DNA of 64,000 nt from Fodinibius salinus (GCF_008124865.1 NZ_VNHY01000002.1:1-64000); one strand, 5' to 3'. Positions 46,227 through 55,406 are shown, numbered from the stretch's first letter. Program-made: numbers and translations. The notes: a model not told the origin generated them from the sequence alone.

Positions 46227-46821
46227 TTGGAGTTCGGAGTACTGAGTTCTAAGTATTGAAGTTTTCAGCAGTGTTGGAGTTTAGAAATTTCTGGCATTTA
46301 ATTTAAAATTACTTGTAAGGACAGACTCTGTAATTGGTCTTACTTGTACAGATCAATTAAACTGCGAAATATGTCAGGGGTCAAAAAGTTTGAAGAACTG
46401 GAATGCTGGAAAGAAGCCCGAACTTTAGTCAAAATGGTGTATGAACTCACACTCAATCCTGAATTTCGAAAAGATTTCGGATTGAAAGATCAGATTCAGC
46501 GTACCTCTGTTTCCGTAATGACAAATATTGCAGAAGGTTTTGCCCGTTTCTCTATTAAAGAATTTATTCGGTTTCTGGATTATACACAAAGCTCAAGCGA
46601 AGAAGTAAAGAGCTTATTATACGTGGCTTTTGATTTGGGATATATAGATAAACAGGAACTAGAAAAGACTTACCAAAAAGCTAGTGATGTTAGAAATATG
46701 ACACTTTCTCTTATTAAGTACCTGAGAAAATCAGAACGAGCTCAATAGTACGTTTAATTCTGTCACTCAATTAATGAACTCCAACACTGAGAACTTCGAA
46801 CTTCAGCACTCAAAGTTCCAA
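46227..46821. mobile_element. about 595-bp element: four-helix-bundle ORF between degenerate inverted arms
   Basis: The left arm (46227-46281) and the reverse complement of the right arm (46777-46821) align over about 45-55 bases. A perfect inner 13-mer is at 46269-46281 and 46777-46789 (CAGTGTTGGAGTT and its complement). The arms are low-complexity, of the form TTGGAGTTCGGAGT. One gene lies inside; there is no transposase. The exact ends are uncertain. Confidence 0.6.
46371..46748 (+). CDS. four-helix-bundle protein (23S rRNA IVS / S23 type)
   Basis: This 125-residue helical protein starts at the ATG at 46371 (a TTG at 46344 is less likely). It has the family pattern FEELECWKEARTLVKMVYELT, a middle DQIQRTSVSVMTNIAEGFARFS, and FLDYTQSSSEEVKSLLYVAFDLGY. 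It matches the S23 protein encoded in 23S rRNA intervening sequences and related to Avd, the helper of diversity-generating reverse transcriptases. Here it is not in rRNA and no reverse transcriptase is near. It is the sole cargo of an inverted-repeat element. Confidence 0.88.
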   Translation: MSGVKKFEELECWKEARTLVKMVYELTLNPEFRKDFGLKDQIQRTSVSVMTNIAEGFARFSIKEFIRFLDYTQSSSEEVKSLLYVAFDLGYIDKQELEKTYQKASDVRNMTLSLIKYLRKSERAQ

Positions 46822-46907
46822 TACCTATTTAGCCCTCACGGCTGATATTCAACAATAATAGTTTTATCTTTAGCCTAAATTTACAATCGCAAAAAACTCT
46901 TAGTCTC

Positions 46908-47864
46908 ATGAAAGTAACAGTAGTCGGTGCCGGTGGTAATGTCGGCTCTACCGTATCAATGGCCGTAGCACAACGCGATTTCGCCGAAGAAGTTGTAATG
47001 GTGGATATCGTTCAAGAAAAAGACGGCGACAAAATTTATCCCTCAAAAGGACGTGCCCTCGATCAGTGGGAATCATCGCCTATCCATAAATTCGATACCA
47101 AGCTTAACGGAACCGTTGATTATGAAGATACTGCCGGTTCTGATGTTTGTGTTATTACAGCCGGTGTTCCGCGCAAGCCGGGCATGAGCCGTGATGACCT
47201 GCTCGAAATTAATGCTAATATTGTTCAAGATGTGACGGAGAAACTTGTTAAGCATTCTCCTAACACCATCATCATTGTTGTATCCAACCCGCTTGATGTG
47301 ATGGCGCAAGTTGCCTTAGAAACCAGCGGCCTCGACTCTAGCCGTGTTATGGGCATGGCCGGTATCCTTGATACCGCCCGATACCGTTCCTTCCTGGCTG
47401 AAGAAATCGGTGTTTCACCAAAAGATATTCAAGCACTCTTGCTTGGTGGACACGGAGACACCATGGTACCGCTGCCTCGTTTCACTACTGTTTCCGGTAT
47501 GCCAATCAAGCAGTTTATTGATGACGATAAGCTCGAAGAAATTGTTGAACGCACCAAAGGTGGTGGAGGAGAGCTCGTCAACCTGATGGGGACTTCTGCA
47601 TGGTACGCACCCGGTGCTGCTGCCGCACAGATGGTAGAGGCTATTATGCTCGATCAAGATCGTGTGTTCCCATGCGCTGCAAATTTAAACGGCGAATATG
47701 GGCAAGAAGACCTATTTCTCGGTGTTCCGGTGAAGCTTGGCAAGGGCGGAATCAAAGAAATAATCGAAGTTGACTTAAACGACGAAGAACAAGAACTTTT
47801 AGATGAATCAGCCGACCACGTTCACTCTGTACTTAAAGAGTTCCGTCAGCTGATGGATAAATAA
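46908..47864 (+). CDS. mdh: malate dehydrogenase
   Basis: This 318-residue LDH-like malate dehydrogenase of the TCA cycle has the NAD motif VTVVGAGGNVGSTVSMAVA. VCVITAGVPRKPGMSRDDLL carries the substrate Arg residues, and the catalytic His lies in ALLLGGHGDTMVPL. A good terminator follows at 47913. A near-consensus -7 element (TATCTTTA) lies about 40 bp upstream of the start. Confidence 0.95.
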   Translation: MKVTVVGAGGNVGSTVSMAVAQRDFAEEVVMVDIVQEKDGDKIYPSKGRALDQWESSPIHKFDTKLNGTVDYEDTAGSDVCVITAGVPRKPGMSRDDLLEINANIVQDVTEKLVKHSPNTIIIVVSNPLDVMAQVALETSGLDSSRVMGMAGILDTARYRSFLAEEIGVSPKDIQALLLGGHGDTMVPLPRFTTVSGMPIKQFIDDDKLEEIVERTKGGGGELVNLMGTSAWYAPGAAAAQMVEAIMLDQDRVFPCAANLNGEYGQEDLFLGVPVKLGKGGIKEIIEVDLNDEEQELLDESADHVHSVLKEFRQLMDK

Positions 47865-47912
47865 ATCGCAATAAATTTGAGGACGTAAGGCCCTCACTAC
47901 TTGCATTTACAT

Positions 47913-47955
47913 AAAAAGGGACTCTGCAGACCACAGCAGAGTCCCTTTTTTATTT
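47913..47955 (+). terminator. intrinsic terminator of mdh
   Basis: A 15-bp stem (AAAAAGGGACTCTGC and its complement, loop 8 nt) is followed by a T-rich tract. The remaining gap to 48129 shows no gene. Confidence 0.9.
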
Positions 47956-48129
47956 TAGCCTGTCCTAATGGCTGTAACAAATTGCCATCCCTTTCCTAAA
48001 CCGAAATCATTCTAGCATCTGATCAGAAGATAATACACATCTCATAGTACAAGTAAATACTTGCACTATACCGTTGCTTTCAAAATTAATGCATTCTACT
48101 AACTGCAATCCCAAGAGTTAAATAAACTT

Positions 48130-48939
48130 TTATGGTGCAGAAACAAGTACCGCATCCTCAGCAACCAAACCCTTTTCATTCTCTACCAGGTCGAACTCAA
48201 AAATGAGATCACGGCTGGGTAAGTAGCTAGTATCAAAGTTCTCTTCAAGCTCAGAAATATGTGCAAAAACCGTTTCGTAAGGTGATTCCTCAAAACGGGA
48301 ATCAGTAATCCAAAGATTTTCGTTTAGTGTTACAAGAAAACGGAAAAATCCATAGCCTTCTTCATGAGAAAAGTCGTAGCATACACCCCGCACCCGAGAA
48401 TTTTCTTCTCCCCAAGGATAAGGTGAATCGATAGGCAGCAGGCCCGGAATCAAATATCCCGAAATATACATATCAGCCTCCTTCTTTAACTGCTGCGGCA
48501 TATCATCAAAACCAATAAGCTCAACGCGGCTTCCTTTTTGCTGTACAGCATTAATCACACTTACGTAACTGCCGTTATTAGTCAGCAGAATAATTTTATC
48601 GAGATGATCGGCCTGCGTAATCATATCCACCGCCATATCTATACTTACGGTGGATTGGGAAATCACCTCATCCGTCTCCTCATCCCGGTAGTATTGCAAT
48701 GGCTTTTCAAGCACTTTGTATTCAAAATCACGAAGTACCTCACAAAACCGACTGGTCTTTTCCCGGTAGGATTGATCTTCTTCAGCTCGGCGTTCATCAT
48801 AAGCTAAATATACATTCATCCGAGCAGGTGACAGTCCATCGCGGCAGGCAAACTTGCGGAGAATATCATACCGAAGTCCAAAGCCACCATTCATCGTTAC
48901 ATTTACTGCATCTACAAAAATACCAACATGACCTTCCAT
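48130..48939 (-). CDS. NYN-domain protein with C-terminal OB/cold-shock-like domain
   Basis: This is a 269-residue cytosolic protein. Residues 1-165 form a NYN (PIN-like, LabA/DUF88) RNase domain. It has acidic positions in GIFVDAVNV and STVSIDMAVDMI, and the strand IILLTNNGSYVSVINAV, where the usual Asp of SGDSDF is replaced by NNGSY. Residues about 180-269 look like a cold-shock/OB fold (VRGVCYDFSHEEGYGFFRFL, then TVFAHISELE). Targeting RNA through the OB domain is likely. Loss of one acidic residue raises doubt about catalysis. It is transcribed alone. Confidence 0.75.
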   Translation of the reverse strand: MEGHVGIFVDAVNVTMNGGFGLRYDILRKFACRDGLSPARMNVYLAYDERRAEEDQSYREKTSRFCEVLRDFEYKVLEKPLQYYRDEETDEVISQSTVSIDMAVDMITQADHLDKIILLTNNGSYVSVINAVQQKGSRVELIGFDDMPQQLKKEADMYISGYLIPGLLPIDSPYPWGEENSRVRGVCYDFSHEEGYGFFRFLVTLNENLWITDSRFEESPYETVFAHISELEENFDTSYLPSRDLIFEFDLVENEKGLVAEDAVLVSAP

Positions 48940-49007
48940 AATACTTACCTAATAATTTCTAAATTATGTTAGCAAGTGCTACAGGCAGGAAAGACAGAAG
49001 ACGCAAT

Positions 49008-50492
49008 CTAAAAATTAAATAATGTTTTAAACTTTGATCGCGGTATCGCCAACAAGATCATTCCTGCACTTCCTAATATTAACATCAGAAAACGAGCTGT
49101 CCATTCCGATTGTATCCAATCTATGGCGGTGGGGACAAAATAGACACAGGCAGCGGCAACCCCCATCATCAGAAAGGTACGCATTAGTTGATAGTTAATA
49201 GGATAAACCTGCACGCTCTTGTAATACAACAACATAGCCATGACTCCATAACTGATAAGCGTGGCTGTAGCTGATCCCATCATGCCATAAGAGGGAATTA
49301 ATATGAGATTTGCAATGATCGTCACAGCACCCCCAACCAGCGTAATGATGGAAAGCACCTTGGTCTCTTCCTCGATGAAGATACCAGCCGTAAAATTCAT
49401 ATACCAGCCGTGAAACCAATACGCACCCAGCAGAATCGGCACGATACCCAATCCCGCCCAGTATTCCTGTCCCACGATATAGGCATCCATAATGGGGATT
49501 TTAATTTGTACAATCTGTTGCGCAAAAAGAGCAACAATCAAAAAACAAATGCCGGCAATAAGGTTATAATAACGAAAAACATCTCGAAAAAGGGACGGAG
49601 CTTCGGGATCATCCGCATTTCTTAAAAAGAACGGCTGCCAGGCCATCCGAAACATCTGAACGAGCAACAGCATAAACACCGACAATTTATAGCATGCACT
49701 ATAAATACCGACGATATCATCCGGGACTAAATCTGGTCCATATAACTGGTTGACCGTATTTTGTGACAAATAATTGCCGAGAAAAAAACGGTCGAGCATC
49801 TCGTTGATAACAAAACCCAGACCGGCCGGGATAAAGGGCAGGCCAAACCGCATTGCCTTTTTGAGAACGGGCGTATCCCACGACCCCATAATTAAGTCAG
49901 CGGTACAGGCCCAGATCACAAAAGCAGTAAGTGCCGAAGCAACAAAACTAGCAAAAAATACCGCATCGATACTCCAGTTGAGGTTAAGGATAAAATAAAA
50001 CTGGAGACCAACATTCACCACAATATTACCTGTTTTGAGTGCAGCAAACAGCCATTTTCGACGATCCAGCCGCAACTCAGCAAAAGGTACCAGCACCATC
50101 GTATCGAACCAAAGGATGCCCAGCATCAGCCAAAACAGATTCTGATTGCCCGTACTTTCAAGATTCATCGCAGGCATAATGACAGGTGCCAACAAGATCA
50201 GCAGCAACACTAAAACCGTGGACAGCGCAGCCAATCCTGCCTGCAGAGTAGTAAAAATATCGCTAGCCTTATCACGCTCTTCCGCATAGCGGAGGTAAGC
50301 AGATTCCATCCCAAAGGTGAAAATAACGTTCAGAAAAGCCAGTCCGGCATATACCAAACTAATAACACCATACTGCGAGGTGATAAACTCAGCAGTATGC
50401 AACGGCACCAGCAGGTAGCCAATAAAACGCGCCAGCACATTGCTGATGCCATAGACAATTGTATCAGAAAAAAGTTCGCGTAGCTTCTTCAA
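49008..50492 (-). CDS. oligosaccharide flippase family protein (Wzx/MATE-like)
   Basis: This 494-residue polytopic membrane protein has about 12-14 hydrophobic helices. The start MKKLRELFSDTIVYGISNVLARFIGYLLVPLH is shown only as a landmark of the polysaccharide flippase N-terminus. The start codon is TTG at 50492; no better start is seen upstream. Members flip undecaprenyl-linked glycans. No glycosyltransferase gene is near. A REP-like nested hairpin lies just upstream. Confidence 0.85.
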   Translation of the reverse strand: MKKLRELFSDTIVYGISNVLARFIGYLLVPLHTAEFITSQYGVISLVYAGLAFLNVIFTFGMESAYLRYAEERDKASDIFTTLQAGLAALSTVLVLLLILLAPVIMPAMNLESTGNQNLFWLMLGILWFDTMVLVPFAELRLDRRKWLFAALKTGNIVVNVGLQFYFILNLNWSIDAVFFASFVASALTAFVIWACTADLIMGSWDTPVLKKAMRFGLPFIPAGLGFVINEMLDRFFLGNYLSQNTVNQLYGPDLVPDDIVGIYSACYKLSVFMLLLVQMFRMAWQPFFLRNADDPEAPSLFRDVFRYYNLIAGICFLIVALFAQQIVQIKIPIMDAYIVGQEYWAGLGIVPILLGAYWFHGWYMNFTAGIFIEEETKVLSIITLVGGAVTIIANLILIPSYGMMGSATATLISYGVMAMLLYYKSVQVYPINYQLMRTFLMMGVAAACVYFVPTAIDWIQSEWTARFLMLILGSAGMILLAIPRSKFKTLFNF

Positions 50493-50522
50493 ATAAAAAC
50501 GTAGATTTTGAAACGGTGTATT

Positions 50523-50571
50523 AGATCCTGAAAAGGTACTGAGACAAGCTCAGCACATGGTTCAGGATGAC
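50523..50571. repeat. nested REP-like hairpin
   Basis: Outer arms ATCCTGAA / TTCAGGAT enclose an inner hairpin CTGAG-ACAAG-CTCAG, and the whole ends in GATGAC. It has the outer arms and ACAAG loop of the GIY-YIG element's ends, with an inner insertion and no ORF. Confidence 0.7.
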
Positions 50572-50655
50572 ATTATTTTTTATAAGCAAAAATAGGAATA
50601 CAAGCTATTGACATCCGCGGTGAATCCTCCTTGAAGCGTACTTTTGAGATCACAA

Positions 50656-51087
50656 TCACTTTTCAACTAACTTTTCAAGGGCATGTACCCCAAGCACATA
50701 ACTCTGGTTCCCAAACCCAGTAATAATGCCATCGGCAACAGCTCCCGTGAGCGTTTGTTCCCGAAATTCTTCGCGTGCATGGATATTAGACAAATGTACC
50801 TCAACAATAGGCAATTCAACCAGTTCCAGCGCATCGCGGATAGCAACAGAAGTATGAGAATAGCCTCCAAAATTAACAATCACCCCATCCCTGTTACTGT
50901 CAGTGAGTGACTGAATTTCCTCAACGAGCTCCCCCTCCAGATTACTCTGGAAAAAGCTTATCTCATATCGGGGAAAAGTATCGACAAGTAATTGCTCTAT
51001 GTCTTCCAAGGTTTCACTTCCATACTGCTCGGGATCGCGCCGGCCCAGCATATTCAAATTAGGGCCGTTTAAAACCAATAACTTCAT
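50656..51087 (-). CDS. aroQ: 3-dehydroquinate dehydratase, type II
   Basis: This 143-residue shikimate-pathway enzyme has the type II signature LLVLNGPNLNMLGRRDPEQYG, where the Tyr region is catalytic. It also has GVIVNFGGYSHTSVAIRDAL and VEVHLSNIHAREEFR with the His. It overlaps the HIT gene stop by four bases (ATGA), so the two are coupled. Confidence 0.95.
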   Translation of the reverse strand: MKLLVLNGPNLNMLGRRDPEQYGSETLEDIEQLLVDTFPRYEISFFQSNLEGELVEEIQSLTDSNRDGVIVNFGGYSHTSVAIRDALELVELPIVEVHLSNIHAREEFREQTLTGAVADGIITGFGNQSYVLGVHALEKLVEK

Positions 51088-51482
51088 AATGATATATGAG
51101 ATGAAATTTGTTCTTTTAGTTCAACCATTCGCTCCTCGCTTACCGGTACATTGTGTCCCAATGCCATCGGCTGCGTCTTTTTATATAACGGTACCAAGTG
51201 CAGGTGTGCATGAGGCACTTCCAGTCCCTGTACAATAATACCCGTACGTAACGGATTCAACGCTTCATCTATAGCTCCGGATATGGTTCGGGACAGGCTC
51301 ATTGTACTTTGCATAAGCTCCGTTGGCAGATCAAAAAAATAATCAATCTCTTGTTTGGGTACTACCAGCGTATGCCCCTCTGCAATAGGATTGATATCCA
51401 AAAATGCAATATGCTCATCCGTCTCTGCAACCTTGTGGCAGGGTATTTCGCCCTCAATAATTTTCGTAAATATGCTAGACAT
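51084..51482 (-). CDS. HIT-family nucleotide hydrolase
   Basis: This 132-residue protein carries the histidine triad in VPHAHLHLVPLY and starts IFTKIIEGEIPCHKVAE, as in Hint/HinT proteins that cleave nucleoside phosphoramidates. The length is normal. Its stop overlaps the aroQ start by four bases. Confidence 0.92.
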   Translation of the reverse strand: MSSIFTKIIEGEIPCHKVAETDEHIAFLDINPIAEGHTLVVPKQEIDYFFDLPTELMQSTMSLSRTISGAIDEALNPLRTGIIVQGLEVPHAHLHLVPLYKKTQPMALGHNVPVSEERMVELKEQISSHISL

Positions 51483-51553
51483 AGTAATTAGTGGTTAAAT
51501 TTTTGTTCATCGAAGCTCTAATAATTTTTCATTCTTAATTTATAATTCCTAAT

Positions 51554-52501
51554 TCAAATACGCTCGTATTCCATCTTTTGCTCATCCAGGCCTATCGTAC
51601 CTTCCTTTATACCCCAATCCAGATACCCCAACACCTCAGATAATACCAAAAAAATCGCTCCGCTTTTTATTGCATCGGGAAACATCCGTTGAGACAGCTT
51701 TATTAAGCTCATGGACTGTTGTTCTAATAATTGCTGTATTTTCTGATACCGTTTTTTGTGCTCCGCAAGATGATGGTCTGCCACTTCAGTAATATTATCA
51801 ATTTGCTCTCCGTGGCCCGGCATCACGACTCCTTCTTGTTTCCTGATCCATTGCAACGACTCCCGATATTGCAACAAACTTTTGTTTCGCTGTCCCGTAT
51901 CAGCATCAAAATTAATAAGTGCATTTGTACTGATATGGCCGAGCAGCAAATCTCCGCTAAAAATAATGCCTTGATCGGTTACAAATGATAAATGACCCGG
52001 GGCATGGCCAGGCGTTAGGCACACCTCTGCACCTATAGATCCGCTGCTTAAATGATCACCATCCGAAATCCATTGTGGCTCTAATGGTTGCTGGTACTGC
52101 TGTAGCCACTCCAGCTGCTCGAGCATTTGCTGAGTAAGGGTTTCAGGAATATTATGCCGATCAAAAAATGCTTCAAACAATTCACTGTTATCATTAGCTG
52201 CAAAATTAGTACGATCTTTAGGATGACCCATAACCGTTGCTCCCGAACGGTCCGCCAGCTTCACGGCCTGGCCATAATGGTCCGGATGGCCGTGCGTAAG
52301 CCAAATTTCATCCAGATCTTTAACCTGTAAATCATGATCCCTCAGATGTTGTTTCACCGTCTCATATGCCTCATCACTGTAATGTCCGGTATCAACAAGC
52401 ACAATTTTTTCATCAATGATTAAATAGCTAAATACATCACCTACGGCAAAAGGTGTAGAAATCCGAATAGGAAAAACTGGCAGATCAGAAAATTTGTCCA
52501 C
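51554..52501 (-). CDS. MBL-fold metallohydrolase
   Basis: This 315-residue protein has the metallo-beta-lactamase metal motif WLTHGHPDHYG (HxHxDH). It also has TPGHAPGHLSFV, GIIFSGDLLLG with the bridging Asp, and a third His in VVMPGHGEQI. A C-terminal helical extension (about 225-315) is of the kind seen in LACTB2-like proteins. The start codon is GTG. It could be a thiolesterase or an RNase-like hydrolase; the substrate is unknown. It lies 71 bp upstream of the HIT gene. Confidence 0.88.
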   Translation of the reverse strand: MDKFSDLPVFPIRISTPFAVGDVFSYLIIDEKIVLVDTGHYSDEAYETVKQHLRDHDLQVKDLDEIWLTHGHPDHYGQAVKLADRSGATVMGHPKDRTNFAANDNSELFEAFFDRHNIPETLTQQMLEQLEWLQQYQQPLEPQWISDGDHLSSGSIGAEVCLTPGHAPGHLSFVTDQGIIFSGDLLLGHISTNALINFDADTGQRNKSLLQYRESLQWIRKQEGVVMPGHGEQIDNITEVADHHLAEHKKRYQKIQQLLEQQSMSLIKLSQRMFPDAIKSGAIFLVLSEVLGYLDWGIKEGTIGLDEQKMEYERI

Positions 52502-52625
52502 GTATGTCTTCGTCTTTAAAATTCTTGGTCTTTACCTCTTCAAGGTATCATTTTTTAGGCAAAATCATCAGTCCCTTCTGGCAGACAACTCAATTTGAAC
52601 TCAAAAAATTAATATAAATTAATTC

Positions 52626-52657
52626 TTGAATTTATTTGTCGTAAAACCGTATATTTG
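52626..52657 (+). promoter_or_regulatory. Bacteroidota-type promoter of tRNA-Lys
   Basis: TTG (52626-52628), 21 nt, then TATATTTG (52650-52657) matches the TTTG / TAnnTTTG consensus of the Bacteroidota primary sigma factor. The mature tRNA begins 20 nt downstream. Confidence 0.75.
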
Positions 52658-52677
52658 GACTCTCATTTTTAATGGAA

Positions 52678-52750
52678 GAGTCGGTAGCTCAGTTGGTAGA
52701 GCAACGCCCTTTTAAGGCGTGGGTCGTGGGTTCGATCCCCTCCCGACTCA
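52678..52750 (+). tRNA. tRNA-Lys (anticodon UUU)
   Basis: This is a complete 73-nt cloverleaf. The acceptor stem is GAGTCGG / CCGACTC with discriminator A, the D arm GCTC...GAGC. The anticodon stem is ACGCC / GGCGT with loop CTTTTAA and anticodon TTT at 52711-52713. The T arm has GTTCGATCC. CCA is not encoded. Confidence 0.97.
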
Positions 52751-52774
52751 CAATATTTTTGATACATTGCATAT

Positions 52775-52812
52775 AACCTCTGTCGGTTAGTTCCGCAGAG
52801 GTTTTTGTTTTA
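52775..52812 (+). terminator. intrinsic terminator after tRNA-Lys
   Basis: The stem AACCTCTG / CAGAGGTT, extended inside by CGG / CCG, is followed by TTTTTGTTTT. Confidence 0.85.
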
Positions 52813-53061
52813 GATACGGCAGCAAAAGCTAAGATAACGAGATCATATAAATGTTCCGGTCTATACAAATCGCAATTACTGAAAGAATGTTACATACATT
52901 TCTCAACATCTATTCTGCCGTTACCGTAATTTCACACGGTCTTTTTGCCCTACAAAGCAGAAAAGGTTTGAAACAATGCTATGAAGATGGAATGCAATTC
53001 CTTATCTTTCATGTTTATTGATATTTATACTTGCACGAATTAGCTCGAATAACACTACTAT
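52813..53061 (+). promoter_or_regulatory. ftsH upstream region
   Basis: This completes the gap of just over 300 bp between the tRNA and ftsH. It is AT-rich. A TATACTTG at about 53025-53032 is one mismatch from the TAnnTTTG element and would give a short leader for ftsH. I see no gene or repeat. Confidence 0.3.
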
Positions 53062-55035
53062 ATGTCTGAACAAGAACAGCAACAAACAGAAAAAAATAAC
53101 GCTAAAAAGGATAACGACGGCCTAAAAACCCCCGGAGGCAAGCACCAATATACTTTTTATTGGATTGTTATTGCTGCCCTTCTCGGATTTTGGATATTTA
53201 GCTCACAGGGTGGTGGCTTCTTTGGCGGACCTCCGACCATTGATTACAGTGAGTTTCGTAATCAAATCAAGGATAATAACGTACAAAAAGTTACTATCCG
53301 CGGAGAGCAGATTGAAGGTAAACTCAAGCAAAAGAGAGCCCTTAAAGCCTCTGAAAATGATACCGCACGTTACGGAAATTTCAAGACCTACCTCCCTTCT
53401 TTCGGCGACGAAAAGCTGATGAACATACTGGAAGAGAATGAGGTTCAGGTTCAAACCATGCCCAAGAGTAACTTTAACTGGTGGACAGTCTTGCTATGGG
53501 GTATTCCGCTGGCATTTCTTATTATTATTGGCCTACAGTTTTTCCGTCAGATGAAGATGCAGGGCCAAAACATGTTCCAAATTGGCCAGAGTAAAGCCAA
53601 GCTGCAAGATTCTGAAAAAGTAAACACTACCTTTGATGACGTAGCCGGGCTTGAGGGTGCAAAAACCGAACTACAAGAAATTATCGGCTTCCTCAAAGAT
53701 CCGGATAAATTTGATTCGCTGGGTGGAGAAATTCCCAAAGGTGTACTGATGGTAGGCCCACCCGGAACCGGAAAAACCTTGCTGGCTCGCGCCGTGGCCG
53801 GAGAAGCCAAAGTGCCCTACTTTACGATCACCGGATCTGATTTTATGGAGATGTTTGTAGGGGTAGGTGCCAAGCGTGTGCGCGATATGTTTGAAAAAGC
53901 CAAAGATAAAGCACCGGCTATCATTTTTATCGACGAAATTGATTCTATTGGCCGTAAACGTGGTGCCGGACTCGGCGGTGGACATGATGAACGTGAACAA
54001 ACGCTTAACCAACTACTCTCTGAGCTTGACGGTTTTGAACCCAACGAAGGCGTTGTAGTGATGGGCGCAACCAACCGTCCCGACATTCTGGATAAAGCAC
54101 TGTTACGCCCCGGCCGCTTTGACCGGCAAATTACCGTGCACCTGCCCACACAAGAACACCGAGAGCAAATCCTTGAAATCCATGCCGAGGACAAAAAACT
54201 TTCTGATGAAGTTGATTTAGGCGAAATTGCGCGTTCTACTCCCGGCTTTAGCGGAGCTGATCTGCACAACTTGCTTAATGAGGCAGCACTTATCGCAGCA
54301 CGGTATAAGCGTGATGCTGTTGAACAACAAGATATTGATCAGGCACGCGACAAGGTCATGATGGGGCTTAAACGAGAAGGTATGCGCCTGACAGACCGCG
54401 AGAAAGAGATGCTTGCTTACCACGAAGCGGGTCACGCCGTTGTAGCTGCTGTGCTTCCAAATTCAGACCCTATTCATAAAGTCACCGTAATACCGCGTGG
54501 CCAAGCAATGGGAGTTACCATACAATTACCCGAGAAAGAAAAGTATTTGTATGAGAAAAAATATATGCTCGATCGCATGGCTGTAATGATGGGCGGACGA
54601 GCAGCTGAAAATCTCATTTTTGATACTTCCACCAGTGGGGCAGAAAATGACCTTAAACAAATTACTAAACTTGCCCGCAAGATGGTGCTCGACTGGGGCA
54701 TGAGCGAGAAGTTCAACAATATTGCATTTGGCGGCCAGCAGGAACAAGTATTCCTGGGCGAACAAATGGGTAGTCAACGTGAATACAGCGACAGTACAGC
54801 TCGCGAAATTGATGAAGAAGTACAGCGCATCCTCAAAGAAGCATTCGACCGGGCGATGACCTCTATTCAAGAAAATCGTGATGTGCTTGATAAACTTGCC
54901 GATGAGCTGCTTGAACGCGAAGAAGTTCCCGGCAAAGAAGTTATGAAATGGCTCAACGGCAAAATAGATGCTGATAAGGCTGAAGAAATTACAGACTCAC
55001 AAGAAGAAGACATAGCCAAATCTGAAGAAGAATAG
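53062..55035 (+). CDS. ftsH: ATP-dependent zinc metalloprotease FtsH
   Basis: This 657-residue membrane AAA protease degrades misfolded or regulated membrane proteins as a hexamer. TM1 (about 30-46) and TM2 (about 134-154) flank a periplasmic region. The AAA domain has Walker A GPPGTGKT, Walker B IIFIDEID and the [23 protein letters not shown]. The zinc site is [10 protein letters not shown], with the third ligand in the downstream Asp-rich helix. The acidic C-terminal tail is [13 protein letters not shown]. Length and layout are typical. Confidence 0.97.
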   Translation: MSEQEQQQTEKNNAKKDNDGLKTPGGKHQYTFYWIVIAALLGFWIFSSQGGGFFGGPPTIDYSEFRNQIKDNNVQKVTIRGEQIEGKLKQKRALKASENDTARYGNFKTYLPSFGDEKLMNILEENEVQVQTMPKSNFNWWTVLLWGIPLAFLIIIGLQFFRQMKMQGQNMFQIGQSKAKLQDSEKVNTTFDDVAGLEGAKTELQEIIGFLKDPDKFDSLGGEIPKGVLMVGPPGTGKTLLARAVAGEAKVPYFTITGSDFMEMFVGVGAKRVRDMFEKAKDKAPAIIFIDEIDSIGRKRGAGLGGGHDEREQTLNQLLSELDGFEPNEGVVVMGATNRPDILDKALLRPGRFDRQITVHLPTQEHREQILEIHAEDKKLSDEVDLGEIARSTPGFSGADLHNLLNEAALIAARYKRDAVEQQDIDQARDKVMMGLKREGMRLTDREKEMLAYHEAGHAVVAAVLPNSDPIHKVTVIPRGQAMGVTIQLPEKEKYLYEKKYMLDRMAVMMGGRAAENLIFDTSTSGAENDLKQITKLARKMVLDWGMSEKFNNIAFGGQQEQVFLGEQMGSQREYSDSTAREIDEEVQRILKEAFDRAMTSIQENRDVLDKLADELLEREEVPGKEVMKWLNGKIDADKAEEITDSQEEDIAKSEEE

Positions 55036-55044
55036 CTTTCAGAA

Positions 55045-55164
55045 GTCTTTGCAAAACCTTAAGAATTGTCATTCTGAACCTGCCGAGGAGTTCAACTAGC
55101 GATCGGCACCTGTTAAGGAGACCCTTCAGGGTCGTTCAGGATGACAACCGAATTTTGCAAAGAC
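55045..55164. repeat. 120-bp MITE/REP-like element with nested inverted repeats
   Basis: The outer arms GTCTTTGCAAAA and TTTTGCAAAGAC (perfect 12-mers at 55045-55056 and 55153-55164) enclose a second pair, GTCATTCTGAAC / GTTCAGGATGAC (55068 and 55134, one mismatch). The inner pair resembles the REP hairpins at 41899, 42445 and 50523. No ORF lies inside. Confidence 0.7.
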
Positions 55165-55198
55165 CGCTTTTCAATCCAACCTTTAACATTTTCAGGAA

Positions 55199-55369
55199 AT
55201 GACCTATAACATCATTTTTGAAAGTGGAGTAACAACAACAATTAAAGCTAAGTCTATTGAACTCAACGATGTGCTCGACAAAGTTGAGGTTATTGGACAA
55301 GACGGTGAAGAACGAGACGACATCTATCTCAACGTCGAACACATCTCAGGCATCATCCCGCAGGATTAA
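55199..55369 (+). CDS. small acidic hypothetical protein, 56 aa
   Basis: The frame begins at the ATG at 55199 after an AGGA-like sequence and ends at TAA 55367. The product (MTYNIIFESGVTTTIKAK... to ...HISGIIPQD) has alternating hydrophobic residues that suggest a small beta-rich fold. Codon use looks like that of the neighbours. I recognise no family. It lies after the REP element that follows ftsH. Confidence 0.5.
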   Translation: MTYNIIFESGVTTTIKAKSIELNDVLDKVEVIGQDGEERDDIYLNVEHISGIIPQD

Positions 55370-55406
55370 CATATCCTTCAAGAAAATTTTGAAATACATC
55401 CTGCTT

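Noticed and set aside
46344-46370. Extended N-terminus of the four-helix-bundle protein from a TTG
   Set aside because: The added residues are not family-like, and an ATG at 46371 gives the usual start.
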